Below are positions 22,873 to 34,626 of a stretch of DNA of 64,000 nt, one piece after another. Source of the stretch: Erodium maritimum (Eukaryota; Streptophyta; Magnoliopsida; Geraniales; Geraniaceae); contig OY997591.1 in NCBI GenBank assembly GCA_963921825.1, positions 22,749,515 through 22,813,514 on the forward strand, in the 5' to 3' direction. Each line of letters begins with the position of its first letter. Positions within the stretch are counted from its first letter, which is position 1. Below the pieces are notes generated by a model. It searched no databases, was not told the origin of the DNA, and worked only from the letters and a program-made list of their open reading frames with translations. Both the position numbers and the translations under genes were made by a program.

Positions 22873-24858
22873 ATGTCGTCTTCTTCTTCCTTCAGTCCTC
22901 CACCCGGTTTTGAAAAAGGCTCGGATGGCATTCTTAGAGGAGGGTCAAGACTCAAATCAGTTATTTGCAACAAACAACGTATTGAAGGTCGTCCGGAACT
23001 GAACAAACCAAAACCAACAACTGAGAAGGAGCCTGGTCATTGCAAGATTTTTGTACACAACATCCCTCCGGGGACTTCTCAAATGTGGCTACAAAATTTG
23101 TTTTTGGAATGTGGGGATATCATCAACACAGTCACCCCAAGCTTCCCCAATTCCATCACCTTCAGATTTAAGGAGGAAGCACTGGTTGGGATCAGGATAT
23201 TCAATGGATATGTACTCAAGGGCTATAAGCTATTCGTAGCACTGGCTTGGGATTCAAAACCTGCACAACATTTTCCTAGAGAAAATAGGAACAGAGGAAG
23301 GCAAAACACTCTGGTAGAACCTACTTCCAAAATCTCTGTTCGAGGGACTTTAGTGGATACTAATCAGGTATGGTTGGAAAGGGGTCACCTTGGCCTTCTA
23401 CACAAAGGTTTTGACATTGAGGCGATAATGGAGGATTTCAAGGCAGAAAGGGAGAGCAGCATTGTTATCAAATCCCTTGGTAATAGGGTTGTCATCTTTT
23501 ACTTTCCTGAGGCTGAGACTGAATTAGAAGCTCTTAAACATGAGGTAGCTTGGCTCAAACCTTGGTTGACAATCATCAATGATAAGGCAAATTTGTGTAG
23601 AAATGGAGGGAAATTTACTTGGATTGCACTTCATGGCTTTCCAATCAAAGGTTGGTGTGCTGCAACTTTTGAAGCTTTCTCCTCTGAATTTGGTACTGTG
23701 GTTTGTACTCATCCTTCTTCTTTGTTGGGGGAGTCTTTTGAAGTGGCCTTTGTTCTTGTCCATTCTCATGAGTACTTAAGAGTATATCAGGAAGGCTGCA
23801 TTCTATTAGAGGATCAAGAATTTAATGTAATGGCTGCTTCTGTGGACTTGTCTGTGGTTCCACATTGTAAAATTCCTTCAGTACTACAATCCTCTTCATC
23901 TGAATCAGATGGGACCTCCAACTCTCTATTTAGTGAATTCAATGCTACTCTTACCAAAGATGATGATAGACATTCTTCTGAGGTTGCAGTACTGAATAAG
24001 GTCACTGAGTTATTGGGGGAAAGTGGTGCAATTGCATATATTATGGAAGGACAAAACGAGTTGGGAACATCTAATGCTACATTTGTGAATGTGATCTCGG
24101 ATCTTGAGTTTCCACCATTGGCCTTGATTGGTAGCAATGTGGAAAGGGTACCACATCTTTCTCCTCTTCCTCACACTTACAAACAGTCCCTCATTGCACC
24201 AGACACTTTTGGGGAAGAAAACACTGTGGAACTGGTTACTGTTCCGGCGACTTTGCCCACAACCAGTCTGCTTGCTGGATTGGAAGGGACTACTAGGGAT
24301 GGTCTGAGTACTGAGAAGTCATTGGAAGTTGAATACATAAATGCAAAGCCTACACTTACACTTTCTAGCACTATTTTGGGGCCCAAGGAACTGACACAAA
24401 CCCTAAATATTTTGGAGGGAGAGTTTATTTCAAATCAAGAGGTGCTAAATACTAATCTTACTCCTACTCCCTCTCTAATCAAAGGCCCCACTTCGTTAAA
24501 AAAGAGAGGGAATACTTCTGTGGCTTACAATACAAGATCCAAAGCCAAAGTTTCCCTCTCTGTCGAAAATTCAAAGTCTGCAACAGTTGGGACAGTTAGA
24601 AATTCAAAAAATTCACACACCTTTAGAAGAAGAGGGGTTGGAACCTGGGATTATTGTAAGGCCCTGGGTTTAGAATCACATTTGGCTGATGATCTAGTTG
24701 ATGCACAATTCGATTGCTTGGATTTGGAGCTGAATCAGGCAGTGGATATAGAAACCAACAGTGAAGATGATTTTTGTGATTTGGAAGAAGTAGAAGAGGG
24801 TCAGATACAAGACTCCCCTTTACCTCTTGTCACTCCACTCAGACTTTCATCACCATGA
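22873..24858 (+). CDS. LINE ORF1 protein with RRM and DUF4283-like region (661 aa)
   Basis: This is an RNA-binding nucleoprotein of a plant L1 element, expected to coat the element RNA. Residues ~56-133 form an RRM-like fold (CKIFVHNIPPGT, LFLECGDIINTV, FKEEALVGIRIFNGYVLKGYK). Residues ~170-320 resemble the DUF4283 region seen in plant LINE and retroelement proteins (GNRVVIFYFPEAE, KFTWIALHGFPIKGW). The C-terminal part is acidic and low-complexity, with the basic motif YNTRSKAK near residue ~555. The frame is entirely open, in contrast to ORF2. The start MSSSSSFSPPPGFEKG is supported by the cognate start of the second LINE copy (58650). It overlaps ORF2 by four bases, consistent with reinitiation. 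Confidence 0.85.
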   Translation: MSSSSSFSPPPGFEKGSDGILRGGSRLKSVICNKQRIEGRPELNKPKPTTEKEPGHCKIFVHNIPPGTSQMWLQNLFLECGDIINTVTPSFPNSITFRFKEEALVGIRIFNGYVLKGYKLFVALAWDSKPAQHFPRENRNRGRQNTLVEPTSKISVRGTLVDTNQVWLERGHLGLLHKGFDIEAIMEDFKAERESSIVIKSLGNRVVIFYFPEAETELEALKHEVAWLKPWLTIINDKANLCRNGGKFTWIALHGFPIKGWCAATFEAFSSEFGTVVCTHPSSLLGESFEVAFVLVHSHEYLRVYQEGCILLEDQEFNVMAASVDLSVVPHCKIPSVLQSSSSESDGTSNSLFSEFNATLTKDDDRHSSEVAVLNKVTELLGESGAIAYIMEGQNELGTSNATFVNVISDLEFPPLALIGSNVERVPHLSPLPHTYKQSLIAPDTFGEENTVELVTVPATLPTTSLLAGLEGTTRDGLSTEKSLEVEYINAKPTLTLSSTILGPKELTQTLNILEGEFISNQEVLNTNLTPTPSLIKGPTSLKKRGNTSVAYNTRSKAKVSLSVENSKSATVGTVRNSKNSHTFRRRGVGTWDYCKALGLESHLADDLVDAQFDCLDLELNQAVDIETNSEDDFCDLEEVEEGQIQDSPLPLVTPLRLSSP

Positions 24859-27800
24859 GGATTATCTCATGGAACATGAGAGGTGCCTCTTCTAGACAAA
24901 AAAGAAGAGCCCTCAGATCCGTGTGTGCCAAGCAATCTCTGTCAATGGTGTTGTTACAAGAAACAAAAATTGTTGTGTTACCTGATTATTTTCTACCAGG
25001 ATGTGGATTCTCTCAGTCATGGGAAGCCTTGTATAGTCCAGCTTTGGGATTGGCTGGTGGTGTGGTCACTATATGGAACAAAGATGTTTTTCAAATTCAG
25101 TCTCATCTGATAGAAGAAAGAGTTATTTATTGGGCTGGAAAATATATCCCTACTGGTCTTGAATGAACTATTGTCAATGTTTATGCTCCTTGCTCTGTGC
25201 CCCTAAGAAAGCAGTTATGGAATGAGATCACATTACAAATTGTATCTTTTCACAGCTTATGTATGGTTGCAGGTGACTTCAATGCCATTTTAGATCCTGT
25301 GGACAAAACTGGCCCCAGATTTTCATCATCTAGTATCAGAGATTTTAGACACTTTCTTGACCTCCTGGGTTTGGTAGACTTGTAGTTAGGGGGTGACAAC
25401 TATACCTGGTTTGGCACTAATTCTAAGGCTTCAAGAATTGATAGGTTCTTGATCTCTCCACAATTACTGTCTCATTTCATCAACCTCTCCCAAGCCTGTC
25501 TCCCTAGATGCTTATCAGACCACAAACCTATTCTCCTCTTTGATACTGTGGTGGATTAGGGGTCCAAGGCCATTTAAATTTATAAATGGTTGTACCTCTC
25601 ACCCCTAAATTCTTTGAAGACATCAAAACCTTTTGGGAGGCATCTCAAGTTACTGGCTCTCCCTCCTTTCAGCTTTGGTACAAACTCAAGGCCTTGAAGA
25701 GTTTTCTTAAAGGCTGGAACATCAATGTCTTTGGTTGGTTAGACAGGGATGTTGAGACTTTGAAGATTGAGATCAAAGGATTGGATGATCTGATTGATAC
25801 TAGAATGCTTACTTCACAGGAAATCTGCCACAAATCATTACTTAATGCCTTGCTAACTCAAAAACTTGTACAACAAGCAAAGATTTGGTGTCAAAAGGCC
25901 AGACACAAGTGGTCTAAGGATGGGGACAGATGCTCTAAATATTTTCATTTGGTGGCCAACTACAATTTTGTTAGGAGGAAAATTGATCAGATCTTGGAGC
26001 AGGGACAATTCATTACTGATCCTGCTGATATCAAGAGGGTGGCTAAGCAACACTTTGCTTCTAGATTCTCATTGGACTCAGAAATTTGTATCAGCTTGTC
26101 ATCTTTGCCATTCAATTCCCTCACTGGTGCTCAAGCTGCTGGACTTGAAGTCCCTTTCACTGAGGAGGAGATATGGAGTGCTATCAAGGCCTGCAAAGGG
26201 GACAAGGCTTCTGGACCTGATGGGTTTACAATGAAATTTTATCAGCATTGTTGGTCTTTCTTAAAAGGAGATATTTTGAATTTCTTGAACCACTTTCATT
26301 TTTGGGGGGGGGGGGGGGGGGGGGGGGGGTCTCTAGGCAAAGGCAATAACTCTTCTTCTATTACTTTGATCCCCAAGATTGAGTCTCCTCAGACTTTTGA
26401 AGAGTATAGACCCATCAGCCTCATTTGCAGTACCTACAAAATCATTTCCAAAGTGCTAGCTGAAAGATTGAAGTCAGTTATGAATTTTCTAGTCCATGAT
26501 GTCCAGTCAGGATTTATCAAAGGCAGACAAATACTAGATGGCATTTTAATTGCATCAGAGGTTATTCATTCTATCAAATTGACTGGACAAGAGGTTATTG
26601 TTTTTAAGGTGGACTTTGAGAAGACCTATGATCATGTACATTGGGAAGCCTTGCTAAATACTTTACAAATCATGGGTTTTGGCACAGTTTGGAGGTCTTG
26701 GATCACTGAATGTATCAAGGCTTGGTCTTCAGTTCTCATAAATGGTGCACCAACTGATGACTTCCCTCTCACTAGGGGATTAAGACAAAGGTGTTCTTTA
26801 TCACCTTTACTTTTTGCATTATTGGCTGAAAGCTTACACCAACTCATGGCTAGAGGGATTGAATTAGGAATGTTCTCTGGCATCAAATGCAATCAACAAG
26901 GCCCTGAGATCTCTCACCTACAATTTGCAGATGACACACTTCTTTTCATAGAAGCTGGAATTCAACATGCCATCAATTTAAAGCACACTCTCCTTTGTCT
27001 ATAAAAAGCCACTGGTCTTAAGATTAATTTCCAAAAGTCTCAGGTTTGTGTACTCAACTCCACAACTGATTTTGTAACTGAGATCACTGGGATATTGGGA
27101 TGCACTGCTGTGGATTTACCTTTTGATTATCTGGGGTTCCAATTGGGTGCTAATCCTAGAAGAAAGAAAACATGGGAACCAGTCATTAATAAGTTTAAGA
27201 AAAAATTGAGTCTTTGGCAAGCCAAGTCAAGATCATTTGGGGGGAGAATCACATTGATCAAGTCATCTCTCAGTTCTTTACCCCTCTATTACATGTCATT
27301 GTATAAAGCCCCAAAAGGTGTAATTCATGAAATGGAGAAGTTGCAGAGAAGGTTTTTGTGGAATAGGAATGTCTCCAAAAAGGTTTTACATAGAGTTAGA
27401 TGGAACTTAATTTGCAGACCTAAAAGTGAAGGAGGGATTGGGATCAAGAATTTACACATCATGAACAAGGCACTCTTGGCAAGGTGGTGGTGGAGATTTT
27501 CTTTAGAACAAGACTCATTGTGGAAGCAATTGCTTTGTGCCAAATATGGATGGGATCCTTCTGCTTGGGACCTATCCACATTTCTGCTGCAAGATGGACA
27601 ATCATTTATCAGGCATATTGAGACCTTGCTCTGCTGCCCAAAGTTTGCTAGTCCATTTGGTGCAGTGGGGTTTGCATTGGTCTGTGGTGACTGGAGAAAG
27701 GGTTCAGTTTTGGGAAGATGCCTGGTTATTAGAAAATCCTTTAAAAAATACCTATCACAGGCTTTATCAACTCAGTGAGCAGAAGTCTTTGGTGGTGGAC

Positions 27801-28568
27801 AATCTTTGGGTGGAAGGAGATTGGTATTTGATCTTTAGAAGGGATCTGAGGGGTTGGGAGCTAGACCAATTCAATCTACTGCGTGACTTACTAAATCCTT
27901 TCTCTTTGCTAGCTCTGGGGAGAGACAAAGTCACTTGGAAACTAGATCACAAGGGTTTCACTGTACATAAGATGTATGAGGCTTGGGATGAACATACATA
28001 TCAGACACTTGAATGGCCTGCACTTCTATGGTGTCCACTTCTTCCTCCTAAGGTGGCTGCTTTTGCCTGGTTGGTCTGCATGAATGTTATTCCTACTAAA
28101 TGCTTTCTAATGGCCAGAGGATTACTTAATGAACCTATTTGGTGCTCAATCTGCAATGAAGACCCAGAGGAAACTGATAATTTATTTCTGGGATGCAAAT
28201 TAGCCAGGAGTATTTGGGAGATGTGTCTGGATTGGTGGGGGATCAGGACTGCACTGCCTGATACATTTCTTCACTGGTTTATTTCTTGGAGACAACTCCA
28301 TTCTGATAGGATTAAAAAAATTTGGGACATGATTTTCTCCACCATCATTTGGAGAGTTTGGCTAGGCAGGAATAAGTTGATATTTGATGGCATTCACCCC
28401 AAAGCTGATTTGATTTTCCAACAGATTCAATCAGATACTTACCAAATTCTTTGGGCCAGATTCAATAAGGACCAAACTTTTTCCTTTCTTGCTTGGATCA
28501 CTGATCCTTACAGGTGCTTGTTGTTAAAAAAAGCTCACTTGAATGGATCTCCTGGTTTATTGAATTGA
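24855..28568 (+). pseudogene. LINE ORF2: endonuclease, reverse transcriptase, zf-RVT; disabled
   Basis: ORF2 would nick the target DNA and reverse-transcribe the RNA. Domains in order are the APE-type endonuclease (MRIISWNMRGASS, VLLQETK, AGDFNAILDP, SRIDRFL, SDHKPILL; 24855-25540), RT (~26130-26960: RPISLICSTYKIISKVLA, KVDFEKTYDHVHW and the catalytic LQFADDTLLF near 26926-26955), a connection domain, and a C-terminal zf-RVT (WCSICNEDPEETDNLFLGC, ~28140-28195). Inactivating changes include TGA at 25164, TAG at 25383, frameshifts near 25550-25600, a stop at 27002 and a frame change near 27640. A run of 26 G (26304-26329) sits inside the RT and has kept frame. Confidence 0.9.
26304..26329 (+). 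repeat. Poly-G tract (26 G) inside the LINE RT
   Basis: An uninterrupted run of 26 G is read as consecutive Gly codons. The second LINE copy has only AAGGGCTCT at the homologous place (~62019), so the run is a copy-specific expansion or an assembly artefact. Confidence 0.9.
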
Positions 28569-29324
28569 CTGGATGGTTAGTCTGGATTGGACATTTCTCC
28601 TTGGGGCTGGGTGGGGATGGGTTAGGGGGTGGTTATGGGGACTGTGGTGAGGATTAGATTGGTGAGGATAGGTTTTTATGGGTTTGATCTATTTTGAGGT
28701 TTTGAGTGTGGGATCTTGGAATGTTACTGGTGTGAGGGTAGTACATTTATAGGTCTGAGAGTTTGTGATCTCACTGGTTTTCTATTTTCTTGCTAGTGAT
28801 TATTTTGGTACTTTTGTAAAGGTCGACTGGGTTGCATTTGTTTTGGTAGAATTGCTTTGGTTCTACATAATCTTGCAATGTTTGAAGGAAGGTTGAACTG
28901 TGTGATTTACTTCAGAAATTTGGGACACTTGGTACCACTGTTGTTGACAATTTAAAGAGGGATATTGTTATACATATCTTTGGAACCTTTTGGATGGGTT
29001 GATTCAATGGAGTGTGCTGCAGAAGTGGAGTAGAAGTCGATGGGTTAGAGATTTTATTTCTGTGATCTATTTGGGTGGCTTGAGGGTCAAGTCTTTTTGA
29101 TTGTAAAGGTTGATGGGTTGCTTGACAGTAGAAGGAACACTAAGTGGGGTAGAAATTTGATTAGTTTTGACTTGTTGGGCAGTAGTTTGATTCCCTTTGT
29201 TGTATTCACGGGGTTGCAATTACATACCCATTGTTGTATTCACTCATGGAGGGTTAAATCCCTTGGCCAAGACTTTTATTTCAAAAGCTTGGTTTATAAA
29301 CAAAAAATTGCTGATCAAAAAAAA
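28569..29324 (+). other. LINE 3' UTR and tail
   Basis: G/T-rich and non-coding, ending AAAAAATTGCTGATC plus poly-A just before the TSD. Confidence 0.8.
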
Positions 29325-29332
29325 ATCTCCAT

Positions 29333-30304
29333 CAAGGTCCGGTTTCTTCTTTCAGCTACACCATTCTCACTAGGAGATCCTGGATTGGTGTATTGAGCAA
29401 CTACTACATGCTCCTGAAGAAACTTAACGAATGGACCCGGTGCTTGACCACCTTCAGTGTATCTACCATAGTACTCTCCTCCTCTGTCACTCCTGACAAT
29501 CTTGATTTGCTTCTCACATTGTTTTTCAACTTCCGCTTTGAAAATTTTAAACACATCTAATGATTAACTTTTGTGGTGAAGCATATACACATACATATAT
29601 CGTGAGAAGTCATCAATAAAGGAGATAAAGTATTTTGGACCACTTTGCATATCCATGTCGGGACAACAAATATCTGTATGGAAGATTTCAAGTAATTTGG
29701 AACTTCTATGTGCACCCTTTTTGGATATTTTGGTTTGCTTTCCCTTTATGCAATCCACACAAACCTCAAAATCAAAAAAGTCTAGAGTACCAAGTACTCC
29801 ATCCTTTACTAATCCTTTGATTCTATCCTTGGAGATATGTCCCAATCTCCGATGCCACAACATTGAAGATTCTTCATTTTCAACGCATCGTTTTGTGCCA
29901 GTAACATGCGTAACGGAATTCTTATTATCACTTTGCACATTTAGCATGAACAAATCATTGCATATTATGCCATTTCCAACAACATCTAATTTGTAAAACA
30001 AATTTATTGAAGTATCACGAAAATCAAAAGCATAGCCTAAAGGGAATAGTTTAGATATAGATATCAAGTTCCTGGAAAATCCAAGAACATAAAATGTGTC
30101 TTGCAAAGTTAATACATATCCATTACATAACTTTATTTGGCAGGTTCCAACATATTTAACAACAGAGCGCATTTTGTTGCCTGAATAAATGCATCGCTCA
30201 TTTTTCGCTGGTTTCCGCATGTGTGTCATTTCATGCATCGATGTTGAAACATGGATTGAAGAACCAAAGTCAATCCACCATGCGTTAACATGAACATCAG
30301 CCAC
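29333..30304 (-). pseudogene. Copia protease-like, GAG-pre-integrase and integrase core
   Basis: The N-terminal WWIDFGSSIHVS corresponds to the aspartic protease loop (usual D-S-G-A/T; here DFGSS, so probably inactive). SSMLWHRRLGHISKDRIKGL is the GAG-pre-integrase domain with its HHCC zinc motif completed by CVDCIKGKQTK. HTDICCPD...YFISFIDDFSRYMYVYML is the integrase core start. After a frameshift near 29560 the core continues KIVRSDRGGEYYGRY..YTNPGSPSENGVAERRNRTLM, containing the D and E of the DDE triad. It joins 22677 across the LINE. Confidence 0.9.
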
Positions 30305-30565
30305 ATTGGACTCATAACAAACAAGTGAAACATAATTACCTTTATTTTTCTACCACTTGAGGAACTTCGAACAATTCTTTTTCATGTGTCCCTTCTTTTT
30401 TACAGAAGTAACACCCGGCCGGATTCCTTAGAGATCCCTCCCCGAATGGGAATTTTTTCCTTCCACTTGTTCTTAGGCTGCCATTTTGCCTTCTTCTTAT
30501 GAGTTACAAGAATTACAGTCTCACCTTGCTCCATCATCAATCGACTTTCCTCTTGAACACATATA
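30305..30565 (-). pseudogene. Copia gag zinc knuckle region
   Basis: On the minus strand, QEESRLMMEQGETV and KKKAKWQPKNKWKEK lead into a CCHC knuckle, CYFCKKEGHMKKNC (C-x2-C-x4-H-x4-C), then KFLKW. There is a frame change at ~30400 and a stop after KFLKW. The upstream side is cut by the hAT TSD. Confidence 0.8.
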
Positions 30566-31376
30566 GTCATGAGTAGGGCCGGCCCTACTCCTTGGCCAAT
30601 TAGGCAATCGCCTAAGGCCACAAAGAGGAGGAAGGCCTCATTTAAAAAAAAATGGGCTTATGGGTCATAGAAAGTTACACTCCCCTATCCCATTTAGCGA
30701 GTTGTACACGCGCGCGCAGCAGGATTTATTTTTTATATCTCAACCAAATCTTTAATGAGAGCACGCACAATCGGATTTTTTTTTCTTTTTCTTTGATATT
30801 TCAGTCTAATTTATTTCCAAATCATATTAGAGTTTTGTTTCCAATAGTTTCCAATCTGTACTAAAATTTTGTTTCCAAAACACTATTTTTTCTAATTTTA
30901 TTCTTCAAATCATGTACAAATATGAGAGTAAGTATAGATTTAGATTCATCCAAGTAATTTCCATCTTTCTTTTTCAAATTTTTTATTGTTTCTCAAATGC
31001 TAGTTTGTTCTAAAAAAATCATCTTTTCCACTATCTTATATTTCTGATCTTGATTGTAAAGAATAAAGACAGACACGAACAATCTGCAATACAAGGTTAG
31101 TAATGTTAATGTTTAATCATTGTTCAATTGTTTATATTAACTAGTTTATATCATTCTAGAATGCAAGTTGTATGTTTAGCTTAAATTTGTCGATGATTTG
31201 GTTTGAAACTTTTCAATAATCTTTGATATTGGACTTATGAGGAAATAGTTGTTTGAAGATTATTTTTATTTTTGATATTGGTTACAGGGGTTGAGCAAGA
31301 GCTTGGATACACTTCGTAAAATTCTTTATATCAGGTTCTATCTTTTAAGTTATGCTCAGTTTAATCAGTAAAACAA

Positions 31377-31575
31377 TGTCAAATCGAAAGCATGAATATG
31401 ATTTTGAAAAATTAATAAAAAAAGAGAGAATAATTGAAGTTTTAATAAATTCAAAAAATGGTGCTTTAGATAAATTTATAACAAAAAAATCAATTAGAAA
31501 ATATGGGTGATTGTTCTATTGAAGTAAGATCTTCATGTTCATTCTATATAAATGTATCTTTATTTATTATTTATT

Positions 31576-31580
<5 letters not shown>
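31377..31580 (+). pseudogene. hAT transposase N-terminal remnant (67 aa)
   Basis: It encodes MSNRKHEYDFEKLIKKERI...GALDKFITKK, resembling the N-terminus of TTF-type (ZMYM-like) plant hAT transposases (basic head, then G-x-L-D-K-F). The rest of the transposase is absent and the frame runs into the AAT microsatellite. A stated family resemblance, not a search result. Confidence 0.5.
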
Positions 31581-31606
<26 letters not shown>

Positions 31607-31607
31607 T
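31577..31607 (+). repeat. (AAT)n microsatellite
   Basis: About nine AAT units lie at the end of the transposase remnant inside the hAT element. Confidence 0.9.
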
Positions 31608-31719
31608 CGTTGTCTTTTAGTTATTAAAAGGCCCATTTTGTAATTTTCGCCTAAGGCCACCAAATCTGTAGAGACGGCCCTGGTCATGAGTTCATTCATT
31701 GACCATTTATCCTTATTTG

Positions 31720-34621
31720 TGTCACGCCCCAAATCCGATTTTGATCGGACTCGAGACGTGAACTCAAATAATAATTAAACAGGAAAGATAAAAGGAAAAT
31801 TAACGAAATAAATCTCTGAATTTAGTACAAAAGTAAACAACTCCGATAAACAAGAGTCAAACGCTCAAATCCAAACAAGTAAAATTATAGTTTGGTACGG
31901 AAATAAAAGGTACGTCTCTACTACAAGTAATCCCCCCGGACCCTCAATTAGCTCCCAAGCCCTGAGACGTCCTCTAAGCCTACTCACCAACGAAACCTGT
32001 AAAACAGTAAAAATAGAGGGGGTGCACTTACGCTCAATACGAAAAAGTAGTAAAGGGAAAAAGGACTCCCGTTCCGTCACCAAATTTCTCGATTAGTAAC
32101 ACTTACTAAAATGATAACACAAATAGAGATCAACAGGGACACAACTTTTTCACCAATAGAAACCAGCTAAAGAAAACACACGAATACCGAAATATAAGAT
32201 AATTAAACTACGAGACCCCGATCCACACACAAGCTCAACATATCGTACCAGAAACGCACATCGGCCTAGATATCTTCCCGGAACACAGAGATCGGGGTGA
32301 TACAACATACATCATACCGGAATACCCCTCGGTCTAGATGTCTTCCCGGAACACAGAGCACTGGGGTGAAACAATATACATCATACCGGAATCTCCCTCG
32401 GTCTAGATGTCTTCCCGGAACACAGAGCATCGGGGTGAAACAATATACATCATACCAGAATCTCCCTCGGTCTAGATGTCTTCCCAGAACACAGAGCATC
32501 AGGGTGAAAAAATATACATCATACTGGAATATCCCTCGGTCTAGATGTCTTCCGGAACACACATCGGGACAAATCTCAATGCACACATACCGGACCGGCA
32601 CACACCTTGGTCAGGTATCTTCCCGTCAATCGGTGTACAAGTCACGACACACAATACCACACAAACCACACTACACCTAGCTTATCATACCAGCGAAGCC
32701 TATCGTCACAATTTACCAAGAACACCGTATCGGTTTATCATTCACCCGATCATATCACAAGACAACATTCATATCATATTCATCTCATTCATTCAACCAA
32801 TCATATCACGAAACAAACATTCATATTGCATTCATCATAGTTCGCATGGCATAATATGATTCTTAATTTAACCAAGAGTGTATTACGCATCGACATTTAA
32901 GGACGAACAACCATAATCAAATACAACCAACACGCAATCCTAAGGCTTGACATGGCCATTCTACAGCACGACAATTCCCATAATTGAAAGCGGTTAATCT
33001 AGTGAATCACATCCTATATAAAAACTAAGACTCTTCCGGTTATTATCATCCTATATGCATACTATTAGCATTCCTTAATAAAAAGCGGAAATTTACTACT
33101 CTTCCCTACCTCAAATGCTATCCAAACGCTTAGCCACTCGAGAGCCGCCTAGAAGTCTCCTCCACCGTGCTCGGGAACGAAGTCTAAGGTCACAAGTAAT
33201 ACTAGAATTAATGTTAATTCAAGAGTGGATTAAAGAGAGAAATACCCAAACTAACCCCCAATTGCTCGACTTGCCAAAACGGGCCCGGAAGACCCATTTT
33301 GCCCGGAATCGGGAAAACGTCCCTCGGGACTCCGAAAATTTCCCTTTTTGTTTCTATCAATCATAATTAACTTACTTGTTCCAACGCACTTGACGGAATT
33401 AAATTCCGAGGTTCGAGCGTCCTAAATTGGCAATTAAAGTTTCTAATCGCTTTTCCCGAAATTTCACGAATTACATCCATAATTCGTTCCGAGTGTGAAA
33501 TTAACGTCCCGGGGTTCACCCAACACCGTTCAATTTACGAAACCACCAAAACACGGCCATGTGAGCCCCACGGCCACATATGGTCGTGGGTGGCCGGACC
33601 GGACCGGCCGGTCACGGTCAAGTGAGGCCGACCATGGCCGGTCACGGTTCTAGGGGTGGCCGATAATGGCTGGTCATCCCTTCCTCCGGTTTCCGGATTC
33701 CGACGACCGGCCAGAGCTCCGGCGAACCTCTGGTCGCCGGAAAAATAATTATTTTCTCCCAAAAGCTCCTAACTAGTTCTAGATTCTCCATAACACCATT
33801 TTTAAGCTCTAAACCTTCCAAAAACCACCTTAAACACTCCAAAGTTTCAAGACCGAAGGTGGGTTTCTTCAAAAACACAAAACCCCAAATGATTTCTACA
33901 TAAATCATCCATTTTCTTCTCATAAACAAACATCTAACAACAATGGTTCAAAACCTAACCATTTCAAGCAATTTCTATGGAAACCCATAACCCCAAATTG
34001 ATTGAAAGTAAATTGTTAGAGCTTACTTACCTTGGAAATTGATAGATGAAGAGGATTAATAAGTTTTTTTAGAAGATTTGGTGAAGAAATGCCACTAAAG
34101 AAGCTCCCTTTGTCTTGCTTCTTCTTCAAGCTTCAATGGAGTTTCCAACTTCTCTCTTCTCTCTATGGGGTTCGGCTAAGGTGTGAATAATGCTGAAATT
34201 TTTGCCCCATGTGGTCTTATCCTCAGGGTGGAAAAGTCTCTTTCGTCCTTTAGCCCCCCTCTCTCTCCTTTGTCCATATGTGGGGACCAATTGGTCTTTT
34301 AACCCACTTTTCTTCCCCTCCAAGCTAACATGGACATGTGTCCATGTGGGGACCACTCCTACCCAAAATATCTCAGCTCATATTATTTTATTCGTTAAAA
34401 CTCCAAAATCGACGTAGTTTGACCCGGGTTTGACTTTTTCACAAAAGGCGTCATTTGAAAGGAAATGACCCTACTAAGCTAACCGTAATGACAGCTAAGC
34501 TTTTTGGGTCCCGGAAAGGTCCCAAATGGCTCCCGGAGTCATCGATTGACTTTTTCGGCGGAAAGTCAACTTTCGCCAAAAATCACCGGCTCGACCGGGA
34601 TTGACCGGGGCGGTTCTTACA
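31720..34621 (-). repeat. Solo gypsy LTR, 2.9 kb, 5-bp TSD
   Basis: The plus strand starts TGTCACGCCCCAAATCC and ends GGCGGTTCTTACA, as in the LTR at 18345-21440. It is flanked by perfect ATTTG (31715-31719 and 34622-34626) with no internal region, so unequal recombination between two LTRs removed the body. It contains a 69-bp array (32245-32575), GC-rich GGCCGGTCACGG units (33540-33665) and a W-box palindrome (34544-34570). It interrupts the copia gag. Confidence 0.92.
32245..32575. repeat. 69-bp minisatellite in the solo LTR (~5 copies)
   Basis: Units contain CATACCGGAA, CCTCGGTCTAGATGTC and CCCGGAACACAGAGCA. Unit starts at 32313, 32382 and 32451 give the 69-bp period. 69 is divisible by 3, so spurious repeat ORFs arise on both strands. 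Confidence 0.85.
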
Positions 34622-34626
34622 ATTTG

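Larger units (their letters stand above)
22686..29324 (+). mobile_element. Full-length RRM-type L1 LINE, 6.6 kb
   Basis: It is bounded by the 8-bp duplication ATCTCCAT (22678-22685 and 29325-29332), which rejoins the copia integrase across the insertion. Structure: 5' UTR, ORF1 (22873-24858), ORF2 overlapping by ATGA (24855 onward), ~750-bp 3' UTR, and a tail ending TTGCTGATCAAAAAAAAA. ORF1 is intact; ORF2 has stops and frameshifts. Confidence 0.92.
30574..31682 (+). mobile_element. Non-autonomous hAT element, 1.1 kb, 8-bp TSD
   Basis: The termini are TAGGGCCG on the left and CGGCCCTG on the right (TIR consensus CAGGGCCG). They are flanked by perfect GTCATGAG (30566-30573 and 31683-31690). 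Subterminal CGCCTAAGGCCAC / GCCTAAGGCCAC motifs are inverted to each other. It retains a transposase N-terminal scrap (31377-31580) and an AAT microsatellite. It is inserted in the copia gag. Confidence 0.88.

Noticed and set aside
32297-32680. Repeat proteins on both strands (127 and 111 aa)
   Set aside because: The 69-bp tandem array is divisible by three, which keeps frames open on both strands without coding selection.
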